A stretch of DNA of 64,000 bases from JBJMQS01 sp045802605 (GTDB lineage: Bacteria > Planctomycetota > Planctomycetia > Gemmatales > Gemmataceae): the NCBI GenBank assembly GCA_045802605.1, contig JBJMQS010000030.1, forward strand, positions 248,001-312,000, given 5' to 3'. The notes beneath the pieces were generated by a model. The model ran no database searches. It saw nothing but the letters and a program-made list of their open reading frames with translations, and was not told the DNA's origin. Both the position numbers and the translations under genes were made by a program. Below are positions 54,726 to 61,172 of the stretch, piece by piece; the first letter of the stretch is position 1, and each line of letters opens with the position of its first letter.

Positions 54726-55076
54726 ATGAACAAAGCCGACCAGCTAGACCCGTCAATGGAACGGGTCAACAGGTGGTACAAAGCCTCTGGCCTCACTCAA
54801 CAAGAGTTAGGCGAGAAGATGGGATTTCCAGTGGCGATTGCCCGTCAATCGGCGTGGCAGTTCCTTCAAGGGAAAGACCCGCGTATCAGCACTCTGAGGC
54901 GGTTTGCTGAGGCGTCTGGAATCGAGTTGGCCGAATTGGTTGCGTCCGCACCGATGGACAAAATGCGGTCACTGACCGCTAAGCTGATGCGAGTACCCCC
55001 CTCTGAAATAGATGCCGTGGAAGCAAAAGCGAAGAGGAGTCGGGCAAAGAAACGGAGAGACAACAATGCCCACTGA
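54726..55076 (+). CDS. XRE-family helix-turn-helix regulator in the transposon
   Basis: 116 residues. The helix-turn-helix (SGLTQQELGEKMGFPVAIAR, then AWQFLQGKDPRISTLRRFAE) spans about 20-65. The C-terminus is basic (EAKAKRSRAKKRRDNNAH). It probably controls cargo or transposase expression; candidate operators are the palindrome at 52166-52187 and the repeats at 54045-54086. Its 3' end overlaps the next gene by 11 bp. Confidence 0.78.
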   Translation: MNKADQLDPSMERVNRWYKASGLTQQELGEKMGFPVAIARQSAWQFLQGKDPRISTLRRFAEASGIELAELVASAPMDKMRSLTAKLMRVPPSEIDAVEAKAKRSRAKKRRDNNAH

Positions 55077-55326
55077 CCAAGTCAGAACAATTGTTGGTAT
55101 TTCGGTTACGCTCCTCATTGTGGGCGGGTGCCTTTTCATGGCATATAAGGCCAGTAAGCACCAGAAGCGTGTCAAGGACTTGCTGACACGCAGCGAAGAA
55201 ATGCAGAACAGGCTATTTGATCGCACTGAGCAACTTCAAATCAAAGAAGCCGAGCTTCAATTGCGATGGGAAGCGATCCTCAAGCGACTAGAGACACTCG
55301 CGAATAGGATGGAGATTCGAAATTAA
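55066..55326 (+). CDS. Coiled-coil membrane protein in the transposon
   Basis: 86 residues from the ATG at 55066, which has GGAGAGA upstream. One membrane helix (TIVGISVTLLIVGGCLFMAY) is followed by a coiled coil (LLTRSEEMQNRLFDRTEQLQ, KEAELQLRWEAILKRLETLA). It overlaps the XRE gene and ends 15 bp before the right terminal repeat. Function unknown; together with the 33-residue peptide it means both ends of the element encode small membrane proteins. Confidence 0.65.
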   Translation: MPTDQVRTIVGISVTLLIVGGCLFMAYKASKHQKRVKDLLTRSEEMQNRLFDRTEQLQIKEAELQLRWEAILKRLETLANRMEIRN

Positions 55327-55341
55327 CAATTTTTCACCCCA

Positions 55342-55365
55342 AGGTGAGTCAAGTCTATTATTGCC
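55342..55365. repeat. Right terminal inverted repeat
   Basis: AGGTGAGTCAAGTCTA followed by TTATTGCC; exact reverse complement of 51884-51907. Confidence 0.93.
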
Positions 55366-55373
55366 TTTCCCAA
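55366..55373. repeat. 8-bp target-site duplication, right copy
   Basis: TTTCCCAA immediately outside the right transposon end, identical to 51876-51883. Confidence 0.9.
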
Positions 55374-55756
55374 GCCGGTTCAAACTCGGCGTTGATGTAG
55401 TCGGCCACCTCGATCGATGAGAACAGCACGGTCCTCGCGAGGCGAGCGTTGGTTCAGCAAAACTGATGATCGAGGCGGCCCATCATTTGGAACAGAAGGA
55501 CCGGCTTGCCGGACTTCGACGCGGCCGCCATTGCCGCAGCACAAGATGGATGCCAGTGGACCATTCCCGGAACGACGCGCGGATTGTCATCGCGCTCACC
55601 GCGTGAATTCAGAACAAGTAATGGTCGGCTTGCCGCGCCCGCATGATCGATTGTGCTTATTCGGGTGAATGTTAAAGCTGAAATGGCAATCGCAAAGGGC
55701 GCGGCCACAACGGAAACTGTGAACCACAGCAAGGGCCGGCATGATTCGCGCAACAT
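55366..55756 (-). pseudogene. Thioredoxin-like protein, N-terminal part, with in-frame UGA
   Basis: Start ATG at 55756. A signal anchor (PLLWFTVSVVAAPFAIAISA) leads to VHWHPSCAAAMAAASKSGKP then VLLFQMMGRLDHQFC, a thioredoxin-7-like beginning. Codon 101 is TGA (55454-55456), right after Cys100. The frame then continues TNARLARTVLFSSIEVADYI, NAEFEPAWE up to the transposon. The rejoined gene would be 375 codons. Either the TGA is a later nonsense mutation in an already broken gene, or it is selenocysteine beside a redox Cys. It sits 95 bp downstream of an attC core. Confidence 0.78.
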
Positions 55757-55850
55757 GACTTATCTCGCACTTGAGACGGCGGGCGGCGACCCTCACCGTG
55801 AAATGTGAACGGGGACGAACACAAAACTTGCAATTAAATCTCAGATCACG

Positions 55851-55950
55851 ACCGAACGACCAAGCTCAGCAGGCGGCGGGGGCCCTTGAGTGACCGAAGT
55901 AGTATAGAAACGCTACATGCCCCGCCGGCTGCTGCAGTGCCGGGTTCGGC
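55851..55950 (-). other. attC site of the YCII-like cassette
   Basis: 100 bp. Minus strand: GCCGAAC (55944-55950) opens and GTTCGGT (55851-55857) closes. Arms pair through GCAGCAGCCGGCGG against CCGCCGCCTGCTGAGC with unpaired bases, as attC hairpins do. The end GAGCTTGGTCGTTCGG is shared with the site at 56459-56551. Confidence 0.85.
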
Positions 55951-55962
55951 CGCACGCGACAA

Positions 55963-56457
55963 TCACTCCTTGCGGCCGTATTTGTCCGTGATAAAACTCA
56001 CATCGAATGGCCGCACTTGCGATTGGAATATGTAGGCCTTGACCGCTGGATCCGCTTTCACGATTTTCTGGGCCTGCTCCTCCGACTCCGCTTCGAACAC
56101 GATGAGCGCCACGTTATCCCAGTAGTCCCCTTTCATCCCGCCGGCGAGAACCGCCCGCCCTTCTCCAAGTTGCTTCGCCCAGTACTCGCCGTGCGCGGCT
56201 AGCGCGGCGTTCGCCTCTTTATCGTCCGGCCATTTCCCTGACTCCTTCCATCGGAGGTAGAGGTCGTGGCGGAGTCGCAAGAGGACGACATAGGCCTCGA
56301 TTTTCTGTTTGTTCCCCTTGGCATGCGCCGGGGAAGGTTCAGGGCGAAGTGGTTTCTGCGACCACGCGAACTGGGCAGTCGTCACTCCCAGCATGCCGAT
56401 GCACGCCGCGCAAATTCCGAATCCTACTCTTCGGCGGTCCATGTTTTGCTTCTCCAT
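55963..56457 (-). CDS. Exported YCII-like protein (integron cassette gene)
   Basis: 164 residues. The ATG at 56457 begins one base after the GTTCGGC core of the upstream attC. A signal peptide (VGFGICAACIGMLGVTTAQF) leads to a domain resembling YCII proteins (LAAHGEYWAKQLGEGRAVLA, then AESEEQAQKIVKADPAVKAY). YCII domains are small alpha/beta barrels; function unknown. Typical single-gene cassette without its own promoter. Confidence 0.75.
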   Translation of the reverse strand: MEKQNMDRRRVGFGICAACIGMLGVTTAQFAWSQKPLRPEPSPAHAKGNKQKIEAYVVLLRLRHDLYLRWKESGKWPDDKEANAALAAHGEYWAKQLGEGRAVLAGGMKGDYWDNVALIVFEAESEEQAQKIVKADPAVKAYIFQSQVRPFDVSFITDKYGRKE

Positions 56458-56458
56458 G

Positions 56459-56551
56459 GCCGAACGACCAAGCTGAGCGGCCGGGCAATCGGCCGGCTGA
56501 CTTCACGCTACACCACTCGCCCGCCCCGGTGAGGGGATCGCCTGGTTCGGC
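56459..56551 (-). other. attC site of the SMI1/KNR4 cassette
   Basis: 93 bp. Minus strand: GCCGAAC (56545-56551) and GTTCGGC (56459-56465) are exact complements; the inner sequence has GGGGCGGGCGAGTGGTGTAG and CCGGCCGCTCAGCTTGGTC arms. It starts 11 bp after the SMI1/KNR4 stop. Confidence 0.85.
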
Positions 56552-56561
56552 TCGAGGTCTG

Positions 56562-57110
56562 TCAGTCGGTGCCTAGATACATCTTCGACACAAACTCGGT
56601 AAATGAGTCCGCAATATGATAGCAGTTCTCGTATCCCCAAGGCCGCTCAGGCAACTCATGAGCGTCTCGCATCCGAAAGAACTCCTTGATGCTCGAGTCC
56701 AAAGCGGGAAGGCGGCTAAGTGTTTCCTCATCCCAATAGAAACGCATCTCGGTGTCTAGCGAGAAAATTTGACCGTGATCCAGACCGGCCATGGAAAGGC
56801 AACCGGTCATCCCGAAATGGCCATAACTGATACAGATCATGTTCCGTGGCGTTTTTCCCGAATCCAAAAGTTCAATTATTTCGCTAACTGAATGAAGTGA
56901 CGTGAGTATGTGCTCGCCGAACGGTGTAGGAACCGTACAGGGAACAAGGACGTCGCGAACATAACCTCCGCCAACCTCCAGCAAGAAAGTTCGGTAGTCG
57001 GCTGGCAGTGGTACACCGATTAGCCGCTCAAGCTCCTCGATTCGCTCGGGCGGTTCCGGACCGCCCGTCGGATCAAAGCCGAACCTTGCGAGATGCTGGT
57101 GGAGTTGCAT
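56562..57110 (-). CDS. SMI1/KNR4 (SUKH) domain protein (integron cassette gene)
   Basis: 182 residues. RIEELERLIGVPLPADYRTF followed by LLEVGGGYVRD is the SUKH-1 signature; ICISYGHFGMTGCLSMAGLD and EMRFYWDEETLSRLPALDSS follow. SUKH proteins commonly act as immunity proteins against polymorphic toxins. It lies between two attC sites, 20 bp after the upstream core. Confidence 0.85.
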   Translation of the reverse strand: MQLHQHLARFGFDPTGGPEPPERIEELERLIGVPLPADYRTFLLEVGGGYVRDVLVPCTVPTPFGEHILTSLHSVSEIIELLDSGKTPRNMICISYGHFGMTGCLSMAGLDHGQIFSLDTEMRFYWDEETLSRLPALDSSIKEFFRMRDAHELPERPWGYENCYHIADSFTEFVSKMYLGTD

Positions 57111-57130
57111 GAATTACTCGTGACCAACTT

Positions 57131-57224
57131 GCCGAACGCTTCGCTCACCTGCCGGGGCAATCATCCGGCTGGTTTCAAACTACATGACACGCCCGCCCAG
57201 GTCAGGTGGAGCGAGTGGTTATGC
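57131..57224 (-). other. attC site of the ankyrin cassette
   Basis: 94 bp. Minus strand: GCATAAC (57218-57224, holding the ankyrin stop codon) opens and GTTCGGC (57131-57137) closes. CGCTCCACCTGACC pairs with GGCAGGTGAGCG with extrahelical bases. The closing core belongs to the next cassette, which explains why the two cores differ. Confidence 0.85.
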
Positions 57225-57635
57225 CTCAGTTCCCGCCCGCCGCCCCCCAAGGCATTCGAGCACAGCAATGGTACTTCGGAAGCGCCCGGACGTTGCCACA
57301 TCCAGAGGCGTCCATCCGTACTGGTCGATCGGGTTTACGTTAGCTCCGATCGAAGCCAAGTACTCGATGTATGCGTCTCGCTTGTAGCAGGCGGCGTGAC
57401 AAAGGGCCGTCCGTCCGCGACGGTCGGTCGCCTCCAGCTCGGCGCCTCGGCTCAGCAGCAACTTGGCTGCCTCGATCCGCCCCTTCCGGCCCGTCCAGAT
57501 CAGGACCGTTAGGCCGTACTGGTCACGGGCGTTCGGGTCTGCACCGGCGTCAAGGAATTCGGCGACCATTGCGACGTCGCCCGTGCTACAGGCGTTCAGG
57601 AACTTCTGCGAGGCTCGGATTTCCGGCGGAGGCAT
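57219..57635 (-). CDS. Ankyrin-repeat protein (integron cassette gene)
   Basis: 138 residues from the ATG at 57635, which is part of the GTTATGC attC core; an upstream GTG would begin inside the attC hairpin. Three or four ankyrin repeats are visible (GDVAMVAEFLDAGADPNARD, GRIEAAKLLLSRGAELEATD, RRGRTALCHAACYKRDAYIE, SIGANVNPIDQYGWTPLDVA). It is a protein-interaction module; partner unknown. The TAA stop lies in the next attC core. Confidence 0.85.
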   Translation of the reverse strand: MPPPEIRASQKFLNACSTGDVAMVAEFLDAGADPNARDQYGLTVLIWTGRKGRIEAAKLLLSRGAELEATDRRGRTALCHAACYKRDAYIEYLASIGANVNPIDQYGWTPLDVATSGRFRSTIAVLECLGGRRAGTEA

Positions 57636-57732
57636 AACGGACCGACGCTCAATGGCCGGCACCGCGCCGACTGACTCTCAGTTTACCAGAACGCACAATG
57701 GGGTGCCGGTCCATTGCAGCGTTTGGTTATGC
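57632..57732 (-). other. attC site of the DUF2721 cassette
   Basis: 101 bp. Minus strand: GCATAAC (57726-57732) and GTTATGC (57632-57638) are exact complements. ACGCTGCAATGGACCGGCAC(C) pairs with GGTGCCGGCCATTGAGCGT almost perfectly, leaving two extrahelical bases, which is the classical attC hairpin. Confidence 0.9.
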
Positions 57733-57802
57733 CTCCGCCCCGGCGGTCTTCGACCGACGACGACGAATGATCGGCGGGCCGCGCTGCAGCGCCTTGTTAG
57801 GT
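57733..57802 (-). other. Additional partial attC after the DUF2721 gene
   Basis: Minus strand: ACCTAAC (57796-57802), a perfect RYYYAAC core holding the DUF2721 stop codon, then AAGGCGCTGCAGCG, the typical L'' region. No matching closing core is seen before the next complete attC begins, so this is probably the first half of a second attC, truncated or fused. Confidence 0.55.
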
Positions 57803-58219
57803 CTTATGAATGCTCTTTCCTTCGGCCTGTAAGTCGCGAAGGGCCAGAAAAACATCACATATGAAAAATGTGACAGAGACAACAAGGCTCAGGATGCTCG
57901 AAAGGAACAATAGAGCACAAATACGCGTCACATCGAAAGGGAGCAGAGTGGACATAAATAAAGGGAGAATCAAAAGCCCTGTGAGGAGGATACAAATAGA
58001 ACTGAAAAGAATAGCGCTACGAATCACCCTGGCTCGCTTAAGAAGTGAATCAAAGCGAATGATTCTGTCGGGTTCAGAGCTTCGTGCGACCGTTCTCGCT
58101 CGATCGATAGCTCTGCCAAGTCGATTGGTCATCACTAAAAGTAACATGCCGCAGGCCGAAATCAGAATGACGGGACTAATCGAAAGTTGGAGCGCTTCTA
58201 TTAGGGTGTGATTTGGCAT
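57797..58219 (-). CDS. DUF2721 family membrane protein (integron cassette gene)
   Basis: 140 residues. The ATG at 58219 is inside the GTTATGC core of the upstream attC. ISPVILISACGMLLLVMTNR, LGRAIDRARTV and two later helices (AILFSSICILLTGLLILPLF, ICALLFLSSILSLVVSVTFF) match DUF2721. Three membrane segments. Function unknown. The TAA is in an ACCTAAC core. Confidence 0.85.
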   Translation of the reverse strand: MPNHTLIEALQLSISPVILISACGMLLLVMTNRLGRAIDRARTVARSSEPDRIIRFDSLLKRARVIRSAILFSSICILLTGLLILPLFMSTLLPFDVTRICALLFLSSILSLVVSVTFFICDVFLALRDLQAEGKSIHKT

Positions 58220-58308
58220 AACGGCTTGCTCACCTGCCGGGCCAATTGCCGGCTGACTCGAAACTACACGACACGCCCGCCCCGGTCAGATGCAGCGATT
58301 GGTTATGA
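58216..58308 (-). other. attC site of the SUKH-3 cassette
   Basis: 93 bp. Minus strand: TCATAAC (58302-58308, holding the SUKH-3 stop codon) opens and GTTATGC (58216-58222) closes. CGCTGCATCTGACCGGG pairs with CCCGGCAGGTGAGC with mismatches. GTGTCGTGTAGTTTCGAG in the centre resembles the sites at 57131 and 50335. Confidence 0.85.
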
Positions 58309-58749
58309 CGCTCCTCGCCCACCCACTAGCCATTTTGGCGTAGCGCCCACACGCTTCTTTGGAGCTAAGCACGCACGAGCTACATCACTCAGAACTTCTT
58401 CAAAGGAATCAGCCAAACGAAAAAGCTCGTCGTCGAAGTTAATGTAAATGCTCCCACTCTCGTCTACAAGAATGGGTTCACGTTCTTGATGTTCTTGGTA
58501 TCCAATCGGATAAAGGCGGCGGCCAACCATTGCTTCACACCGCCGAATCAGGTCCGGATCGTATGCCAACGCGTCTGCTGGCTCGAACACAATATGCTCG
58601 CTCGAATTGCCGAATCGCAGGCCACCGAATTTACTCAGGATGCGCTTTGCCTCTGGAAAAGCCATTGGCGATGTGGGCAACCGGAGCTTCGCCCACACAT
58701 CGCGCTTCGAGCGCCAACCGGCGAGAAACAGTCTCAGTCTTGTGATCAT
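58303..58749 (-). CDS. SUKH-3-like immunity protein (integron cassette gene)
   Basis: 148 residues. PMAFPEAKRILSKFGGLRFG, MVGRRLYPIGYQEHQEREPI and LVDESGSIYINFDDELFRLA match the SUKH-3 immunity family. It may protect against a polymorphic toxin that is not encoded here. It is the cassette nearest the right end of the array; its leading core is at 58763-58769. Confidence 0.78.
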   Translation of the reverse strand: MITRLRLFLAGWRSKRDVWAKLRLPTSPMAFPEAKRILSKFGGLRFGNSSEHIVFEPADALAYDPDLIRRCEAMVGRRLYPIGYQEHQEREPILVDESGSIYINFDDELFRLADSFEEVLSDVARACLAPKKRVGATPKWLVGGRGAS

Positions 58750-58762
58750 CGAAGTGCGTGCG

Positions 58763-58769
58763 TCATAAC
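58763..58769 (-). other. Leading core site of the first cassette
   Basis: Minus strand GTTATGA, exact reverse complement of the TCATAAC that ends the same cassette. To its right I see no attC hairpin, no attI-like motif that I can name and no integrase. The 58770-59097 stretch holds no convincing gene. Confidence 0.6.
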
Positions 58770-59097
58770 CATTGATTATCTGTCCGCAGCCAGAATATTA
58801 CACAGGCACGATTTCATTCGCAAGCAACTCATTGCCCCGCTTCGCCTCATGGCTCGCCATGGACCCGCGAGATGGATTGCACCGGCCACATATGCGCGCG
58901 ATTCTGGCTGGCGCTGTCTATCTCCGCTCTCCGCATTTTCGCTTCCCACTTCACGAACCCTAAAGCCTGTATCCTGCGAGCGAAGGCAACGCACCCGGTT
59001 CGGCCGTTCGGAGCATTTGCGCCGGGAGGGCGCACGATTGTAGCCATGCGTTTTCATAGAGTTGAAGGCGCGGCGCATACGCGCGAAGAATCACCGG

Positions 59098-59391
59098 TCA
59101 GCTTGACAACATTTCGGACGCTATTTCTGCGATGACGTGGGCGTGTCTATCAATTGCTTCCTTGTATGCTTTTAGCGCGGATTGAAACAGATCCTTAGGC
59201 TTTTGCATATCCGTCAATTCTGTTGGAATGTCTCTGAGCTTTCGCATATCGGAAACGGTTATAAGCCATTCTGTCGCTTGTTGCATTGTTTCCAACGCTT
59301 TGCGCGGCCACATAGCTAGATCGAAAGTCTGATCGGTCTCGTGACATTCCCCTGTTTTACGATGGAGTTCGACAGCGGCAAAAATTATCAA
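59098..59391 (-). CDS. Hypothetical protein near a transposon-end relic
   Basis: About 97 residues if it starts at the TTG at 59391; the start is uncertain and the frame stays open further upstream through the inverted-repeat relic at 59401-59424. WPRKALETMQQATEWLITVS, DMRKLRDIPTELTDMQKPKD and AYKEAIDRHAHVIAEIASEM look like a helical protein. Function unknown. It could be a gene stranded when a related transposon decayed. Confidence 0.4.
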   Translation of the reverse strand: MIIFAAVELHRKTGECHETDQTFDLAMWPRKALETMQQATEWLITVSDMRKLRDIPTELTDMQKPKDLFQSALKAYKEAIDRHAHVIAEIASEMLSS

Positions 59392-59400
59392 AATAGCTCT

Positions 59401-59424
59401 AGGTGAGCCAAGTCTGTTATTGCC
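59401..59424. repeat. Solo IS1595-type inverted repeat (relic end)
   Basis: AGGTGAGCCAAGTCTG then TTATTGCC matches the right end of the transposon (55342-55365) at 22 of 24 positions and in the same orientation. No partner end or transposase was found near it. From 59425 to 59954 I see no convincing gene; there are GTGAGG/CCTCAC inverted motifs near 59580-59635 and a CAC/CTA-rich tract near 59670-59690. Confidence 0.7.
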
Positions 59425-59954
59425 GCTGCAACTCCCGCATTTTCCATTTTCATTTGCCTTCGGCCCCAAAGTATGAAATATTTGCTCTTGGCATTTCCCG
59501 TTGGCTGCAAGCTGCAGCTGAGGCCAGCAGAAATGTCCGCGGACTGTTCTGGGGGATGCGAGCGGGCCACTCTCACTGCGGTGAGGCTTCTGCCTCACTG
59601 GCGTGAGTCCGACCTCACCTTCTGGTGAGACGGAAAAAGCCCAATGGCGGTCGTCGCACGACGAACACCACCACTACTACCACCACCGCAAGCGACGACC
59701 GGGCGGCCAATGTCCACTGCTCGCCCGGCAAAGCCGCCCTTAAAACAAGGCGGCGAGCTTCGTCAACTTCCCACTTTGCGACTGATGGGGCGCGTGCCCC
59801 GGCGCTTCCGAAAGTGGAAGATTCACCAACAACAACCAAAACTAAAACGATCCCCGCTCGCATCTTCCCAGGCAGCGCTGCGCGCACAGAGCGGGGCCCG
59901 ACTTGACCCCGGCTGGCTCGGCCCCGATTATGACTACATCCCGAGGATTTCGGC

Positions 59955-61172
59955 ATGCTCCAGGCGACTGATCGGCCACGGCTGCGGCAAGGATTGGCGG
60001 CCGCTCGCGATGGCGACGCTGCAATTGTCGTGTGGGACAATCGCCGGATCACTCACCGCAACGTCCGTCTCAGCCAGGTCGAGTTTACCTGGGCCCAATT
60101 GCTCGATGGCCGCTTGGCTCTATCCGATCTGCAACAGCAGGCGACTCTCTTGGCGGGCGGCAGTGCAGTCGCCCTGGAGCACGTCGCCGCCATGGTGGCC
60201 AAACTCGACGATGCGCTGCTCTTGGAATCGCCGAAGTTTCTGCAATATCTGCAAGGCCCCGTCCGTGACCCATCTTGCATCGGCTGTTACGCCGGCGAAC
60301 CCGACGCGCTGCACAAACAGATTGACGGTCTGTTCACCGGACCGGGTGGCCCCGGGCCGATTGAGACAGCGCCGCCTGAATTCGCGGATGGCGGTCCGTT
60401 GCGAGCGCTGTTGGTGCCGCACATGGACTTCGGCCGGGGCAATGTGACTTATGGCTGGGGGTTCAAGGATCTTTTCGAGCGAACTAGCGCCCGGTTGTTT
60501 GTCATCATCGCCACGTCGCACTACTCGACCGAGCGTTTCACGCTGACTCGACAACATTTCCGCACGCCGCTGGGCACGGTCGAGACTGATCAGAAGTATG
60601 TCGATCGCATCGTGCAACACTACGGCGACGGATTATTCAACGACCCGGTCGCACATCTGCCGGAGCATTCCATCGAACTTGAAGTGGTGATCCTGCAGCA
60701 CCTTTATCGCGATGAGCCGTTCCGCATCGTGCCGCTCTTGTGCGGCTCGTTCGGCGACGCGGTGCAATTTGGTCGCTCGCCGCGGATGTTGCCCGACATC
60801 TCGCGGATGGTGACGGCGTTGCAGCAAGCCGAGGCGGAAGCCGGCGAGCGCATCTGTTACGTCATCTCCGGTGATCTCGCGCACATCGGGCCGAAATTCA
60901 GCGACCCGCAGCCGGTGGCCGAACCGTTTTTGACGCACAGCAAATCGCAAGACGACCGCATTGTGGCCCGTGCGGAGCAAGTGGATGCGGACGGTTACTT
61001 CACCGTGATCGCCGAGGAAGGCGATCGCCGCCGCATTTGCGGCCTGCCGCCGACGTGGCTCACGCTCGCCGCCTCCAATCCGAAGCGGGGCAAACTTCTG
61101 CACTATGGCCGCTTCATTCACCCGCAAGGCTACGAAAGTGTGAGTTTCGCTAGCATGGCTTTCGTCAAATGA
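59955..61172 (+). CDS. MEMO-family protein (AmmeMemoRadiSam system protein B)
   Basis: 405 residues. The MEMO domain begins near 145: GGPLRALLVPHMDFGRGNVT, FVIIATSHYSTERFTLTRQH, VAHLPEHSIELEVVILQHLY, CYVISGDLAHIGPKF, with the metal-binding histidines. It normally works with an AMMECR1 protein and a radical SAM enzyme; neither is next to it. The N-terminal ~130 residues are extra. It overlaps the following hydrolase gene by 4 bp. Confidence 0.88.
   Translation: MLQATDRPRLRQGLAAARDGDAAIVVWDNRRITHRNVRLSQVEFTWAQLLDGRLALSDLQQQATLLAGGSAVALEHVAAMVAKLDDALLLESPKFLQYLQGPVRDPSCIGCYAGEPDALHKQIDGLFTGPGGPGPIETAPPEFADGGPLRALLVPHMDFGRGNVTYGWGFKDLFERTSARLFVIIATSHYSTERFTLTRQHFRTPLGTVETDQKYVDRIVQHYGDGLFNDPVAHLPEHSIELEVVILQHLYRDEPFRIVPLLCGSFGDAVQFGRSPRMLPDISRMVTALQQAEAEAGERICYVISGDLAHIGPKFSDPQPVAEPFLTHSKSQDDRIVARAEQVDADGYFTVIAEEGDRRRICGLPPTWLTLAASNPKRGKLLHYGRFIHPQGYESVSFASMAFVK

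Larger units (their letters stand above)
51884..55365. mobile_element. IS1595-family transposon with cargo, 3482 bp
   Basis: Ends are 24-bp perfect inverted repeats starting GGCAATAATAGACTTG (51884-51907 and 55342-55365), flanked by an 8-bp duplication TTTCCCAA. It encodes a DDE transposase of the IS1595 type and at least five other genes plus a tRNA. The element is inserted in a thioredoxin-like cassette gene, splitting it in frame. Passenger genes are known in this family, but I do not recognise this particular set. Confidence 0.93.

Noticed and set aside
58770..59097. Possible integron integrase or attI beside the array
   Set aside because: No tyrosine recombinase motif in any frame and no recognisable attI; the minus-strand frame at 58776-59078 is Arg/Ser-rich without a domain.
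59425..59954. Possible genes in the gap before the MEMO gene (for example 59615-60052 minus, 59644-60447 plus)
   Set aside because: Low-complexity products driven by CAC/CTA repeats, or frames that overlap the MEMO gene; no motif.
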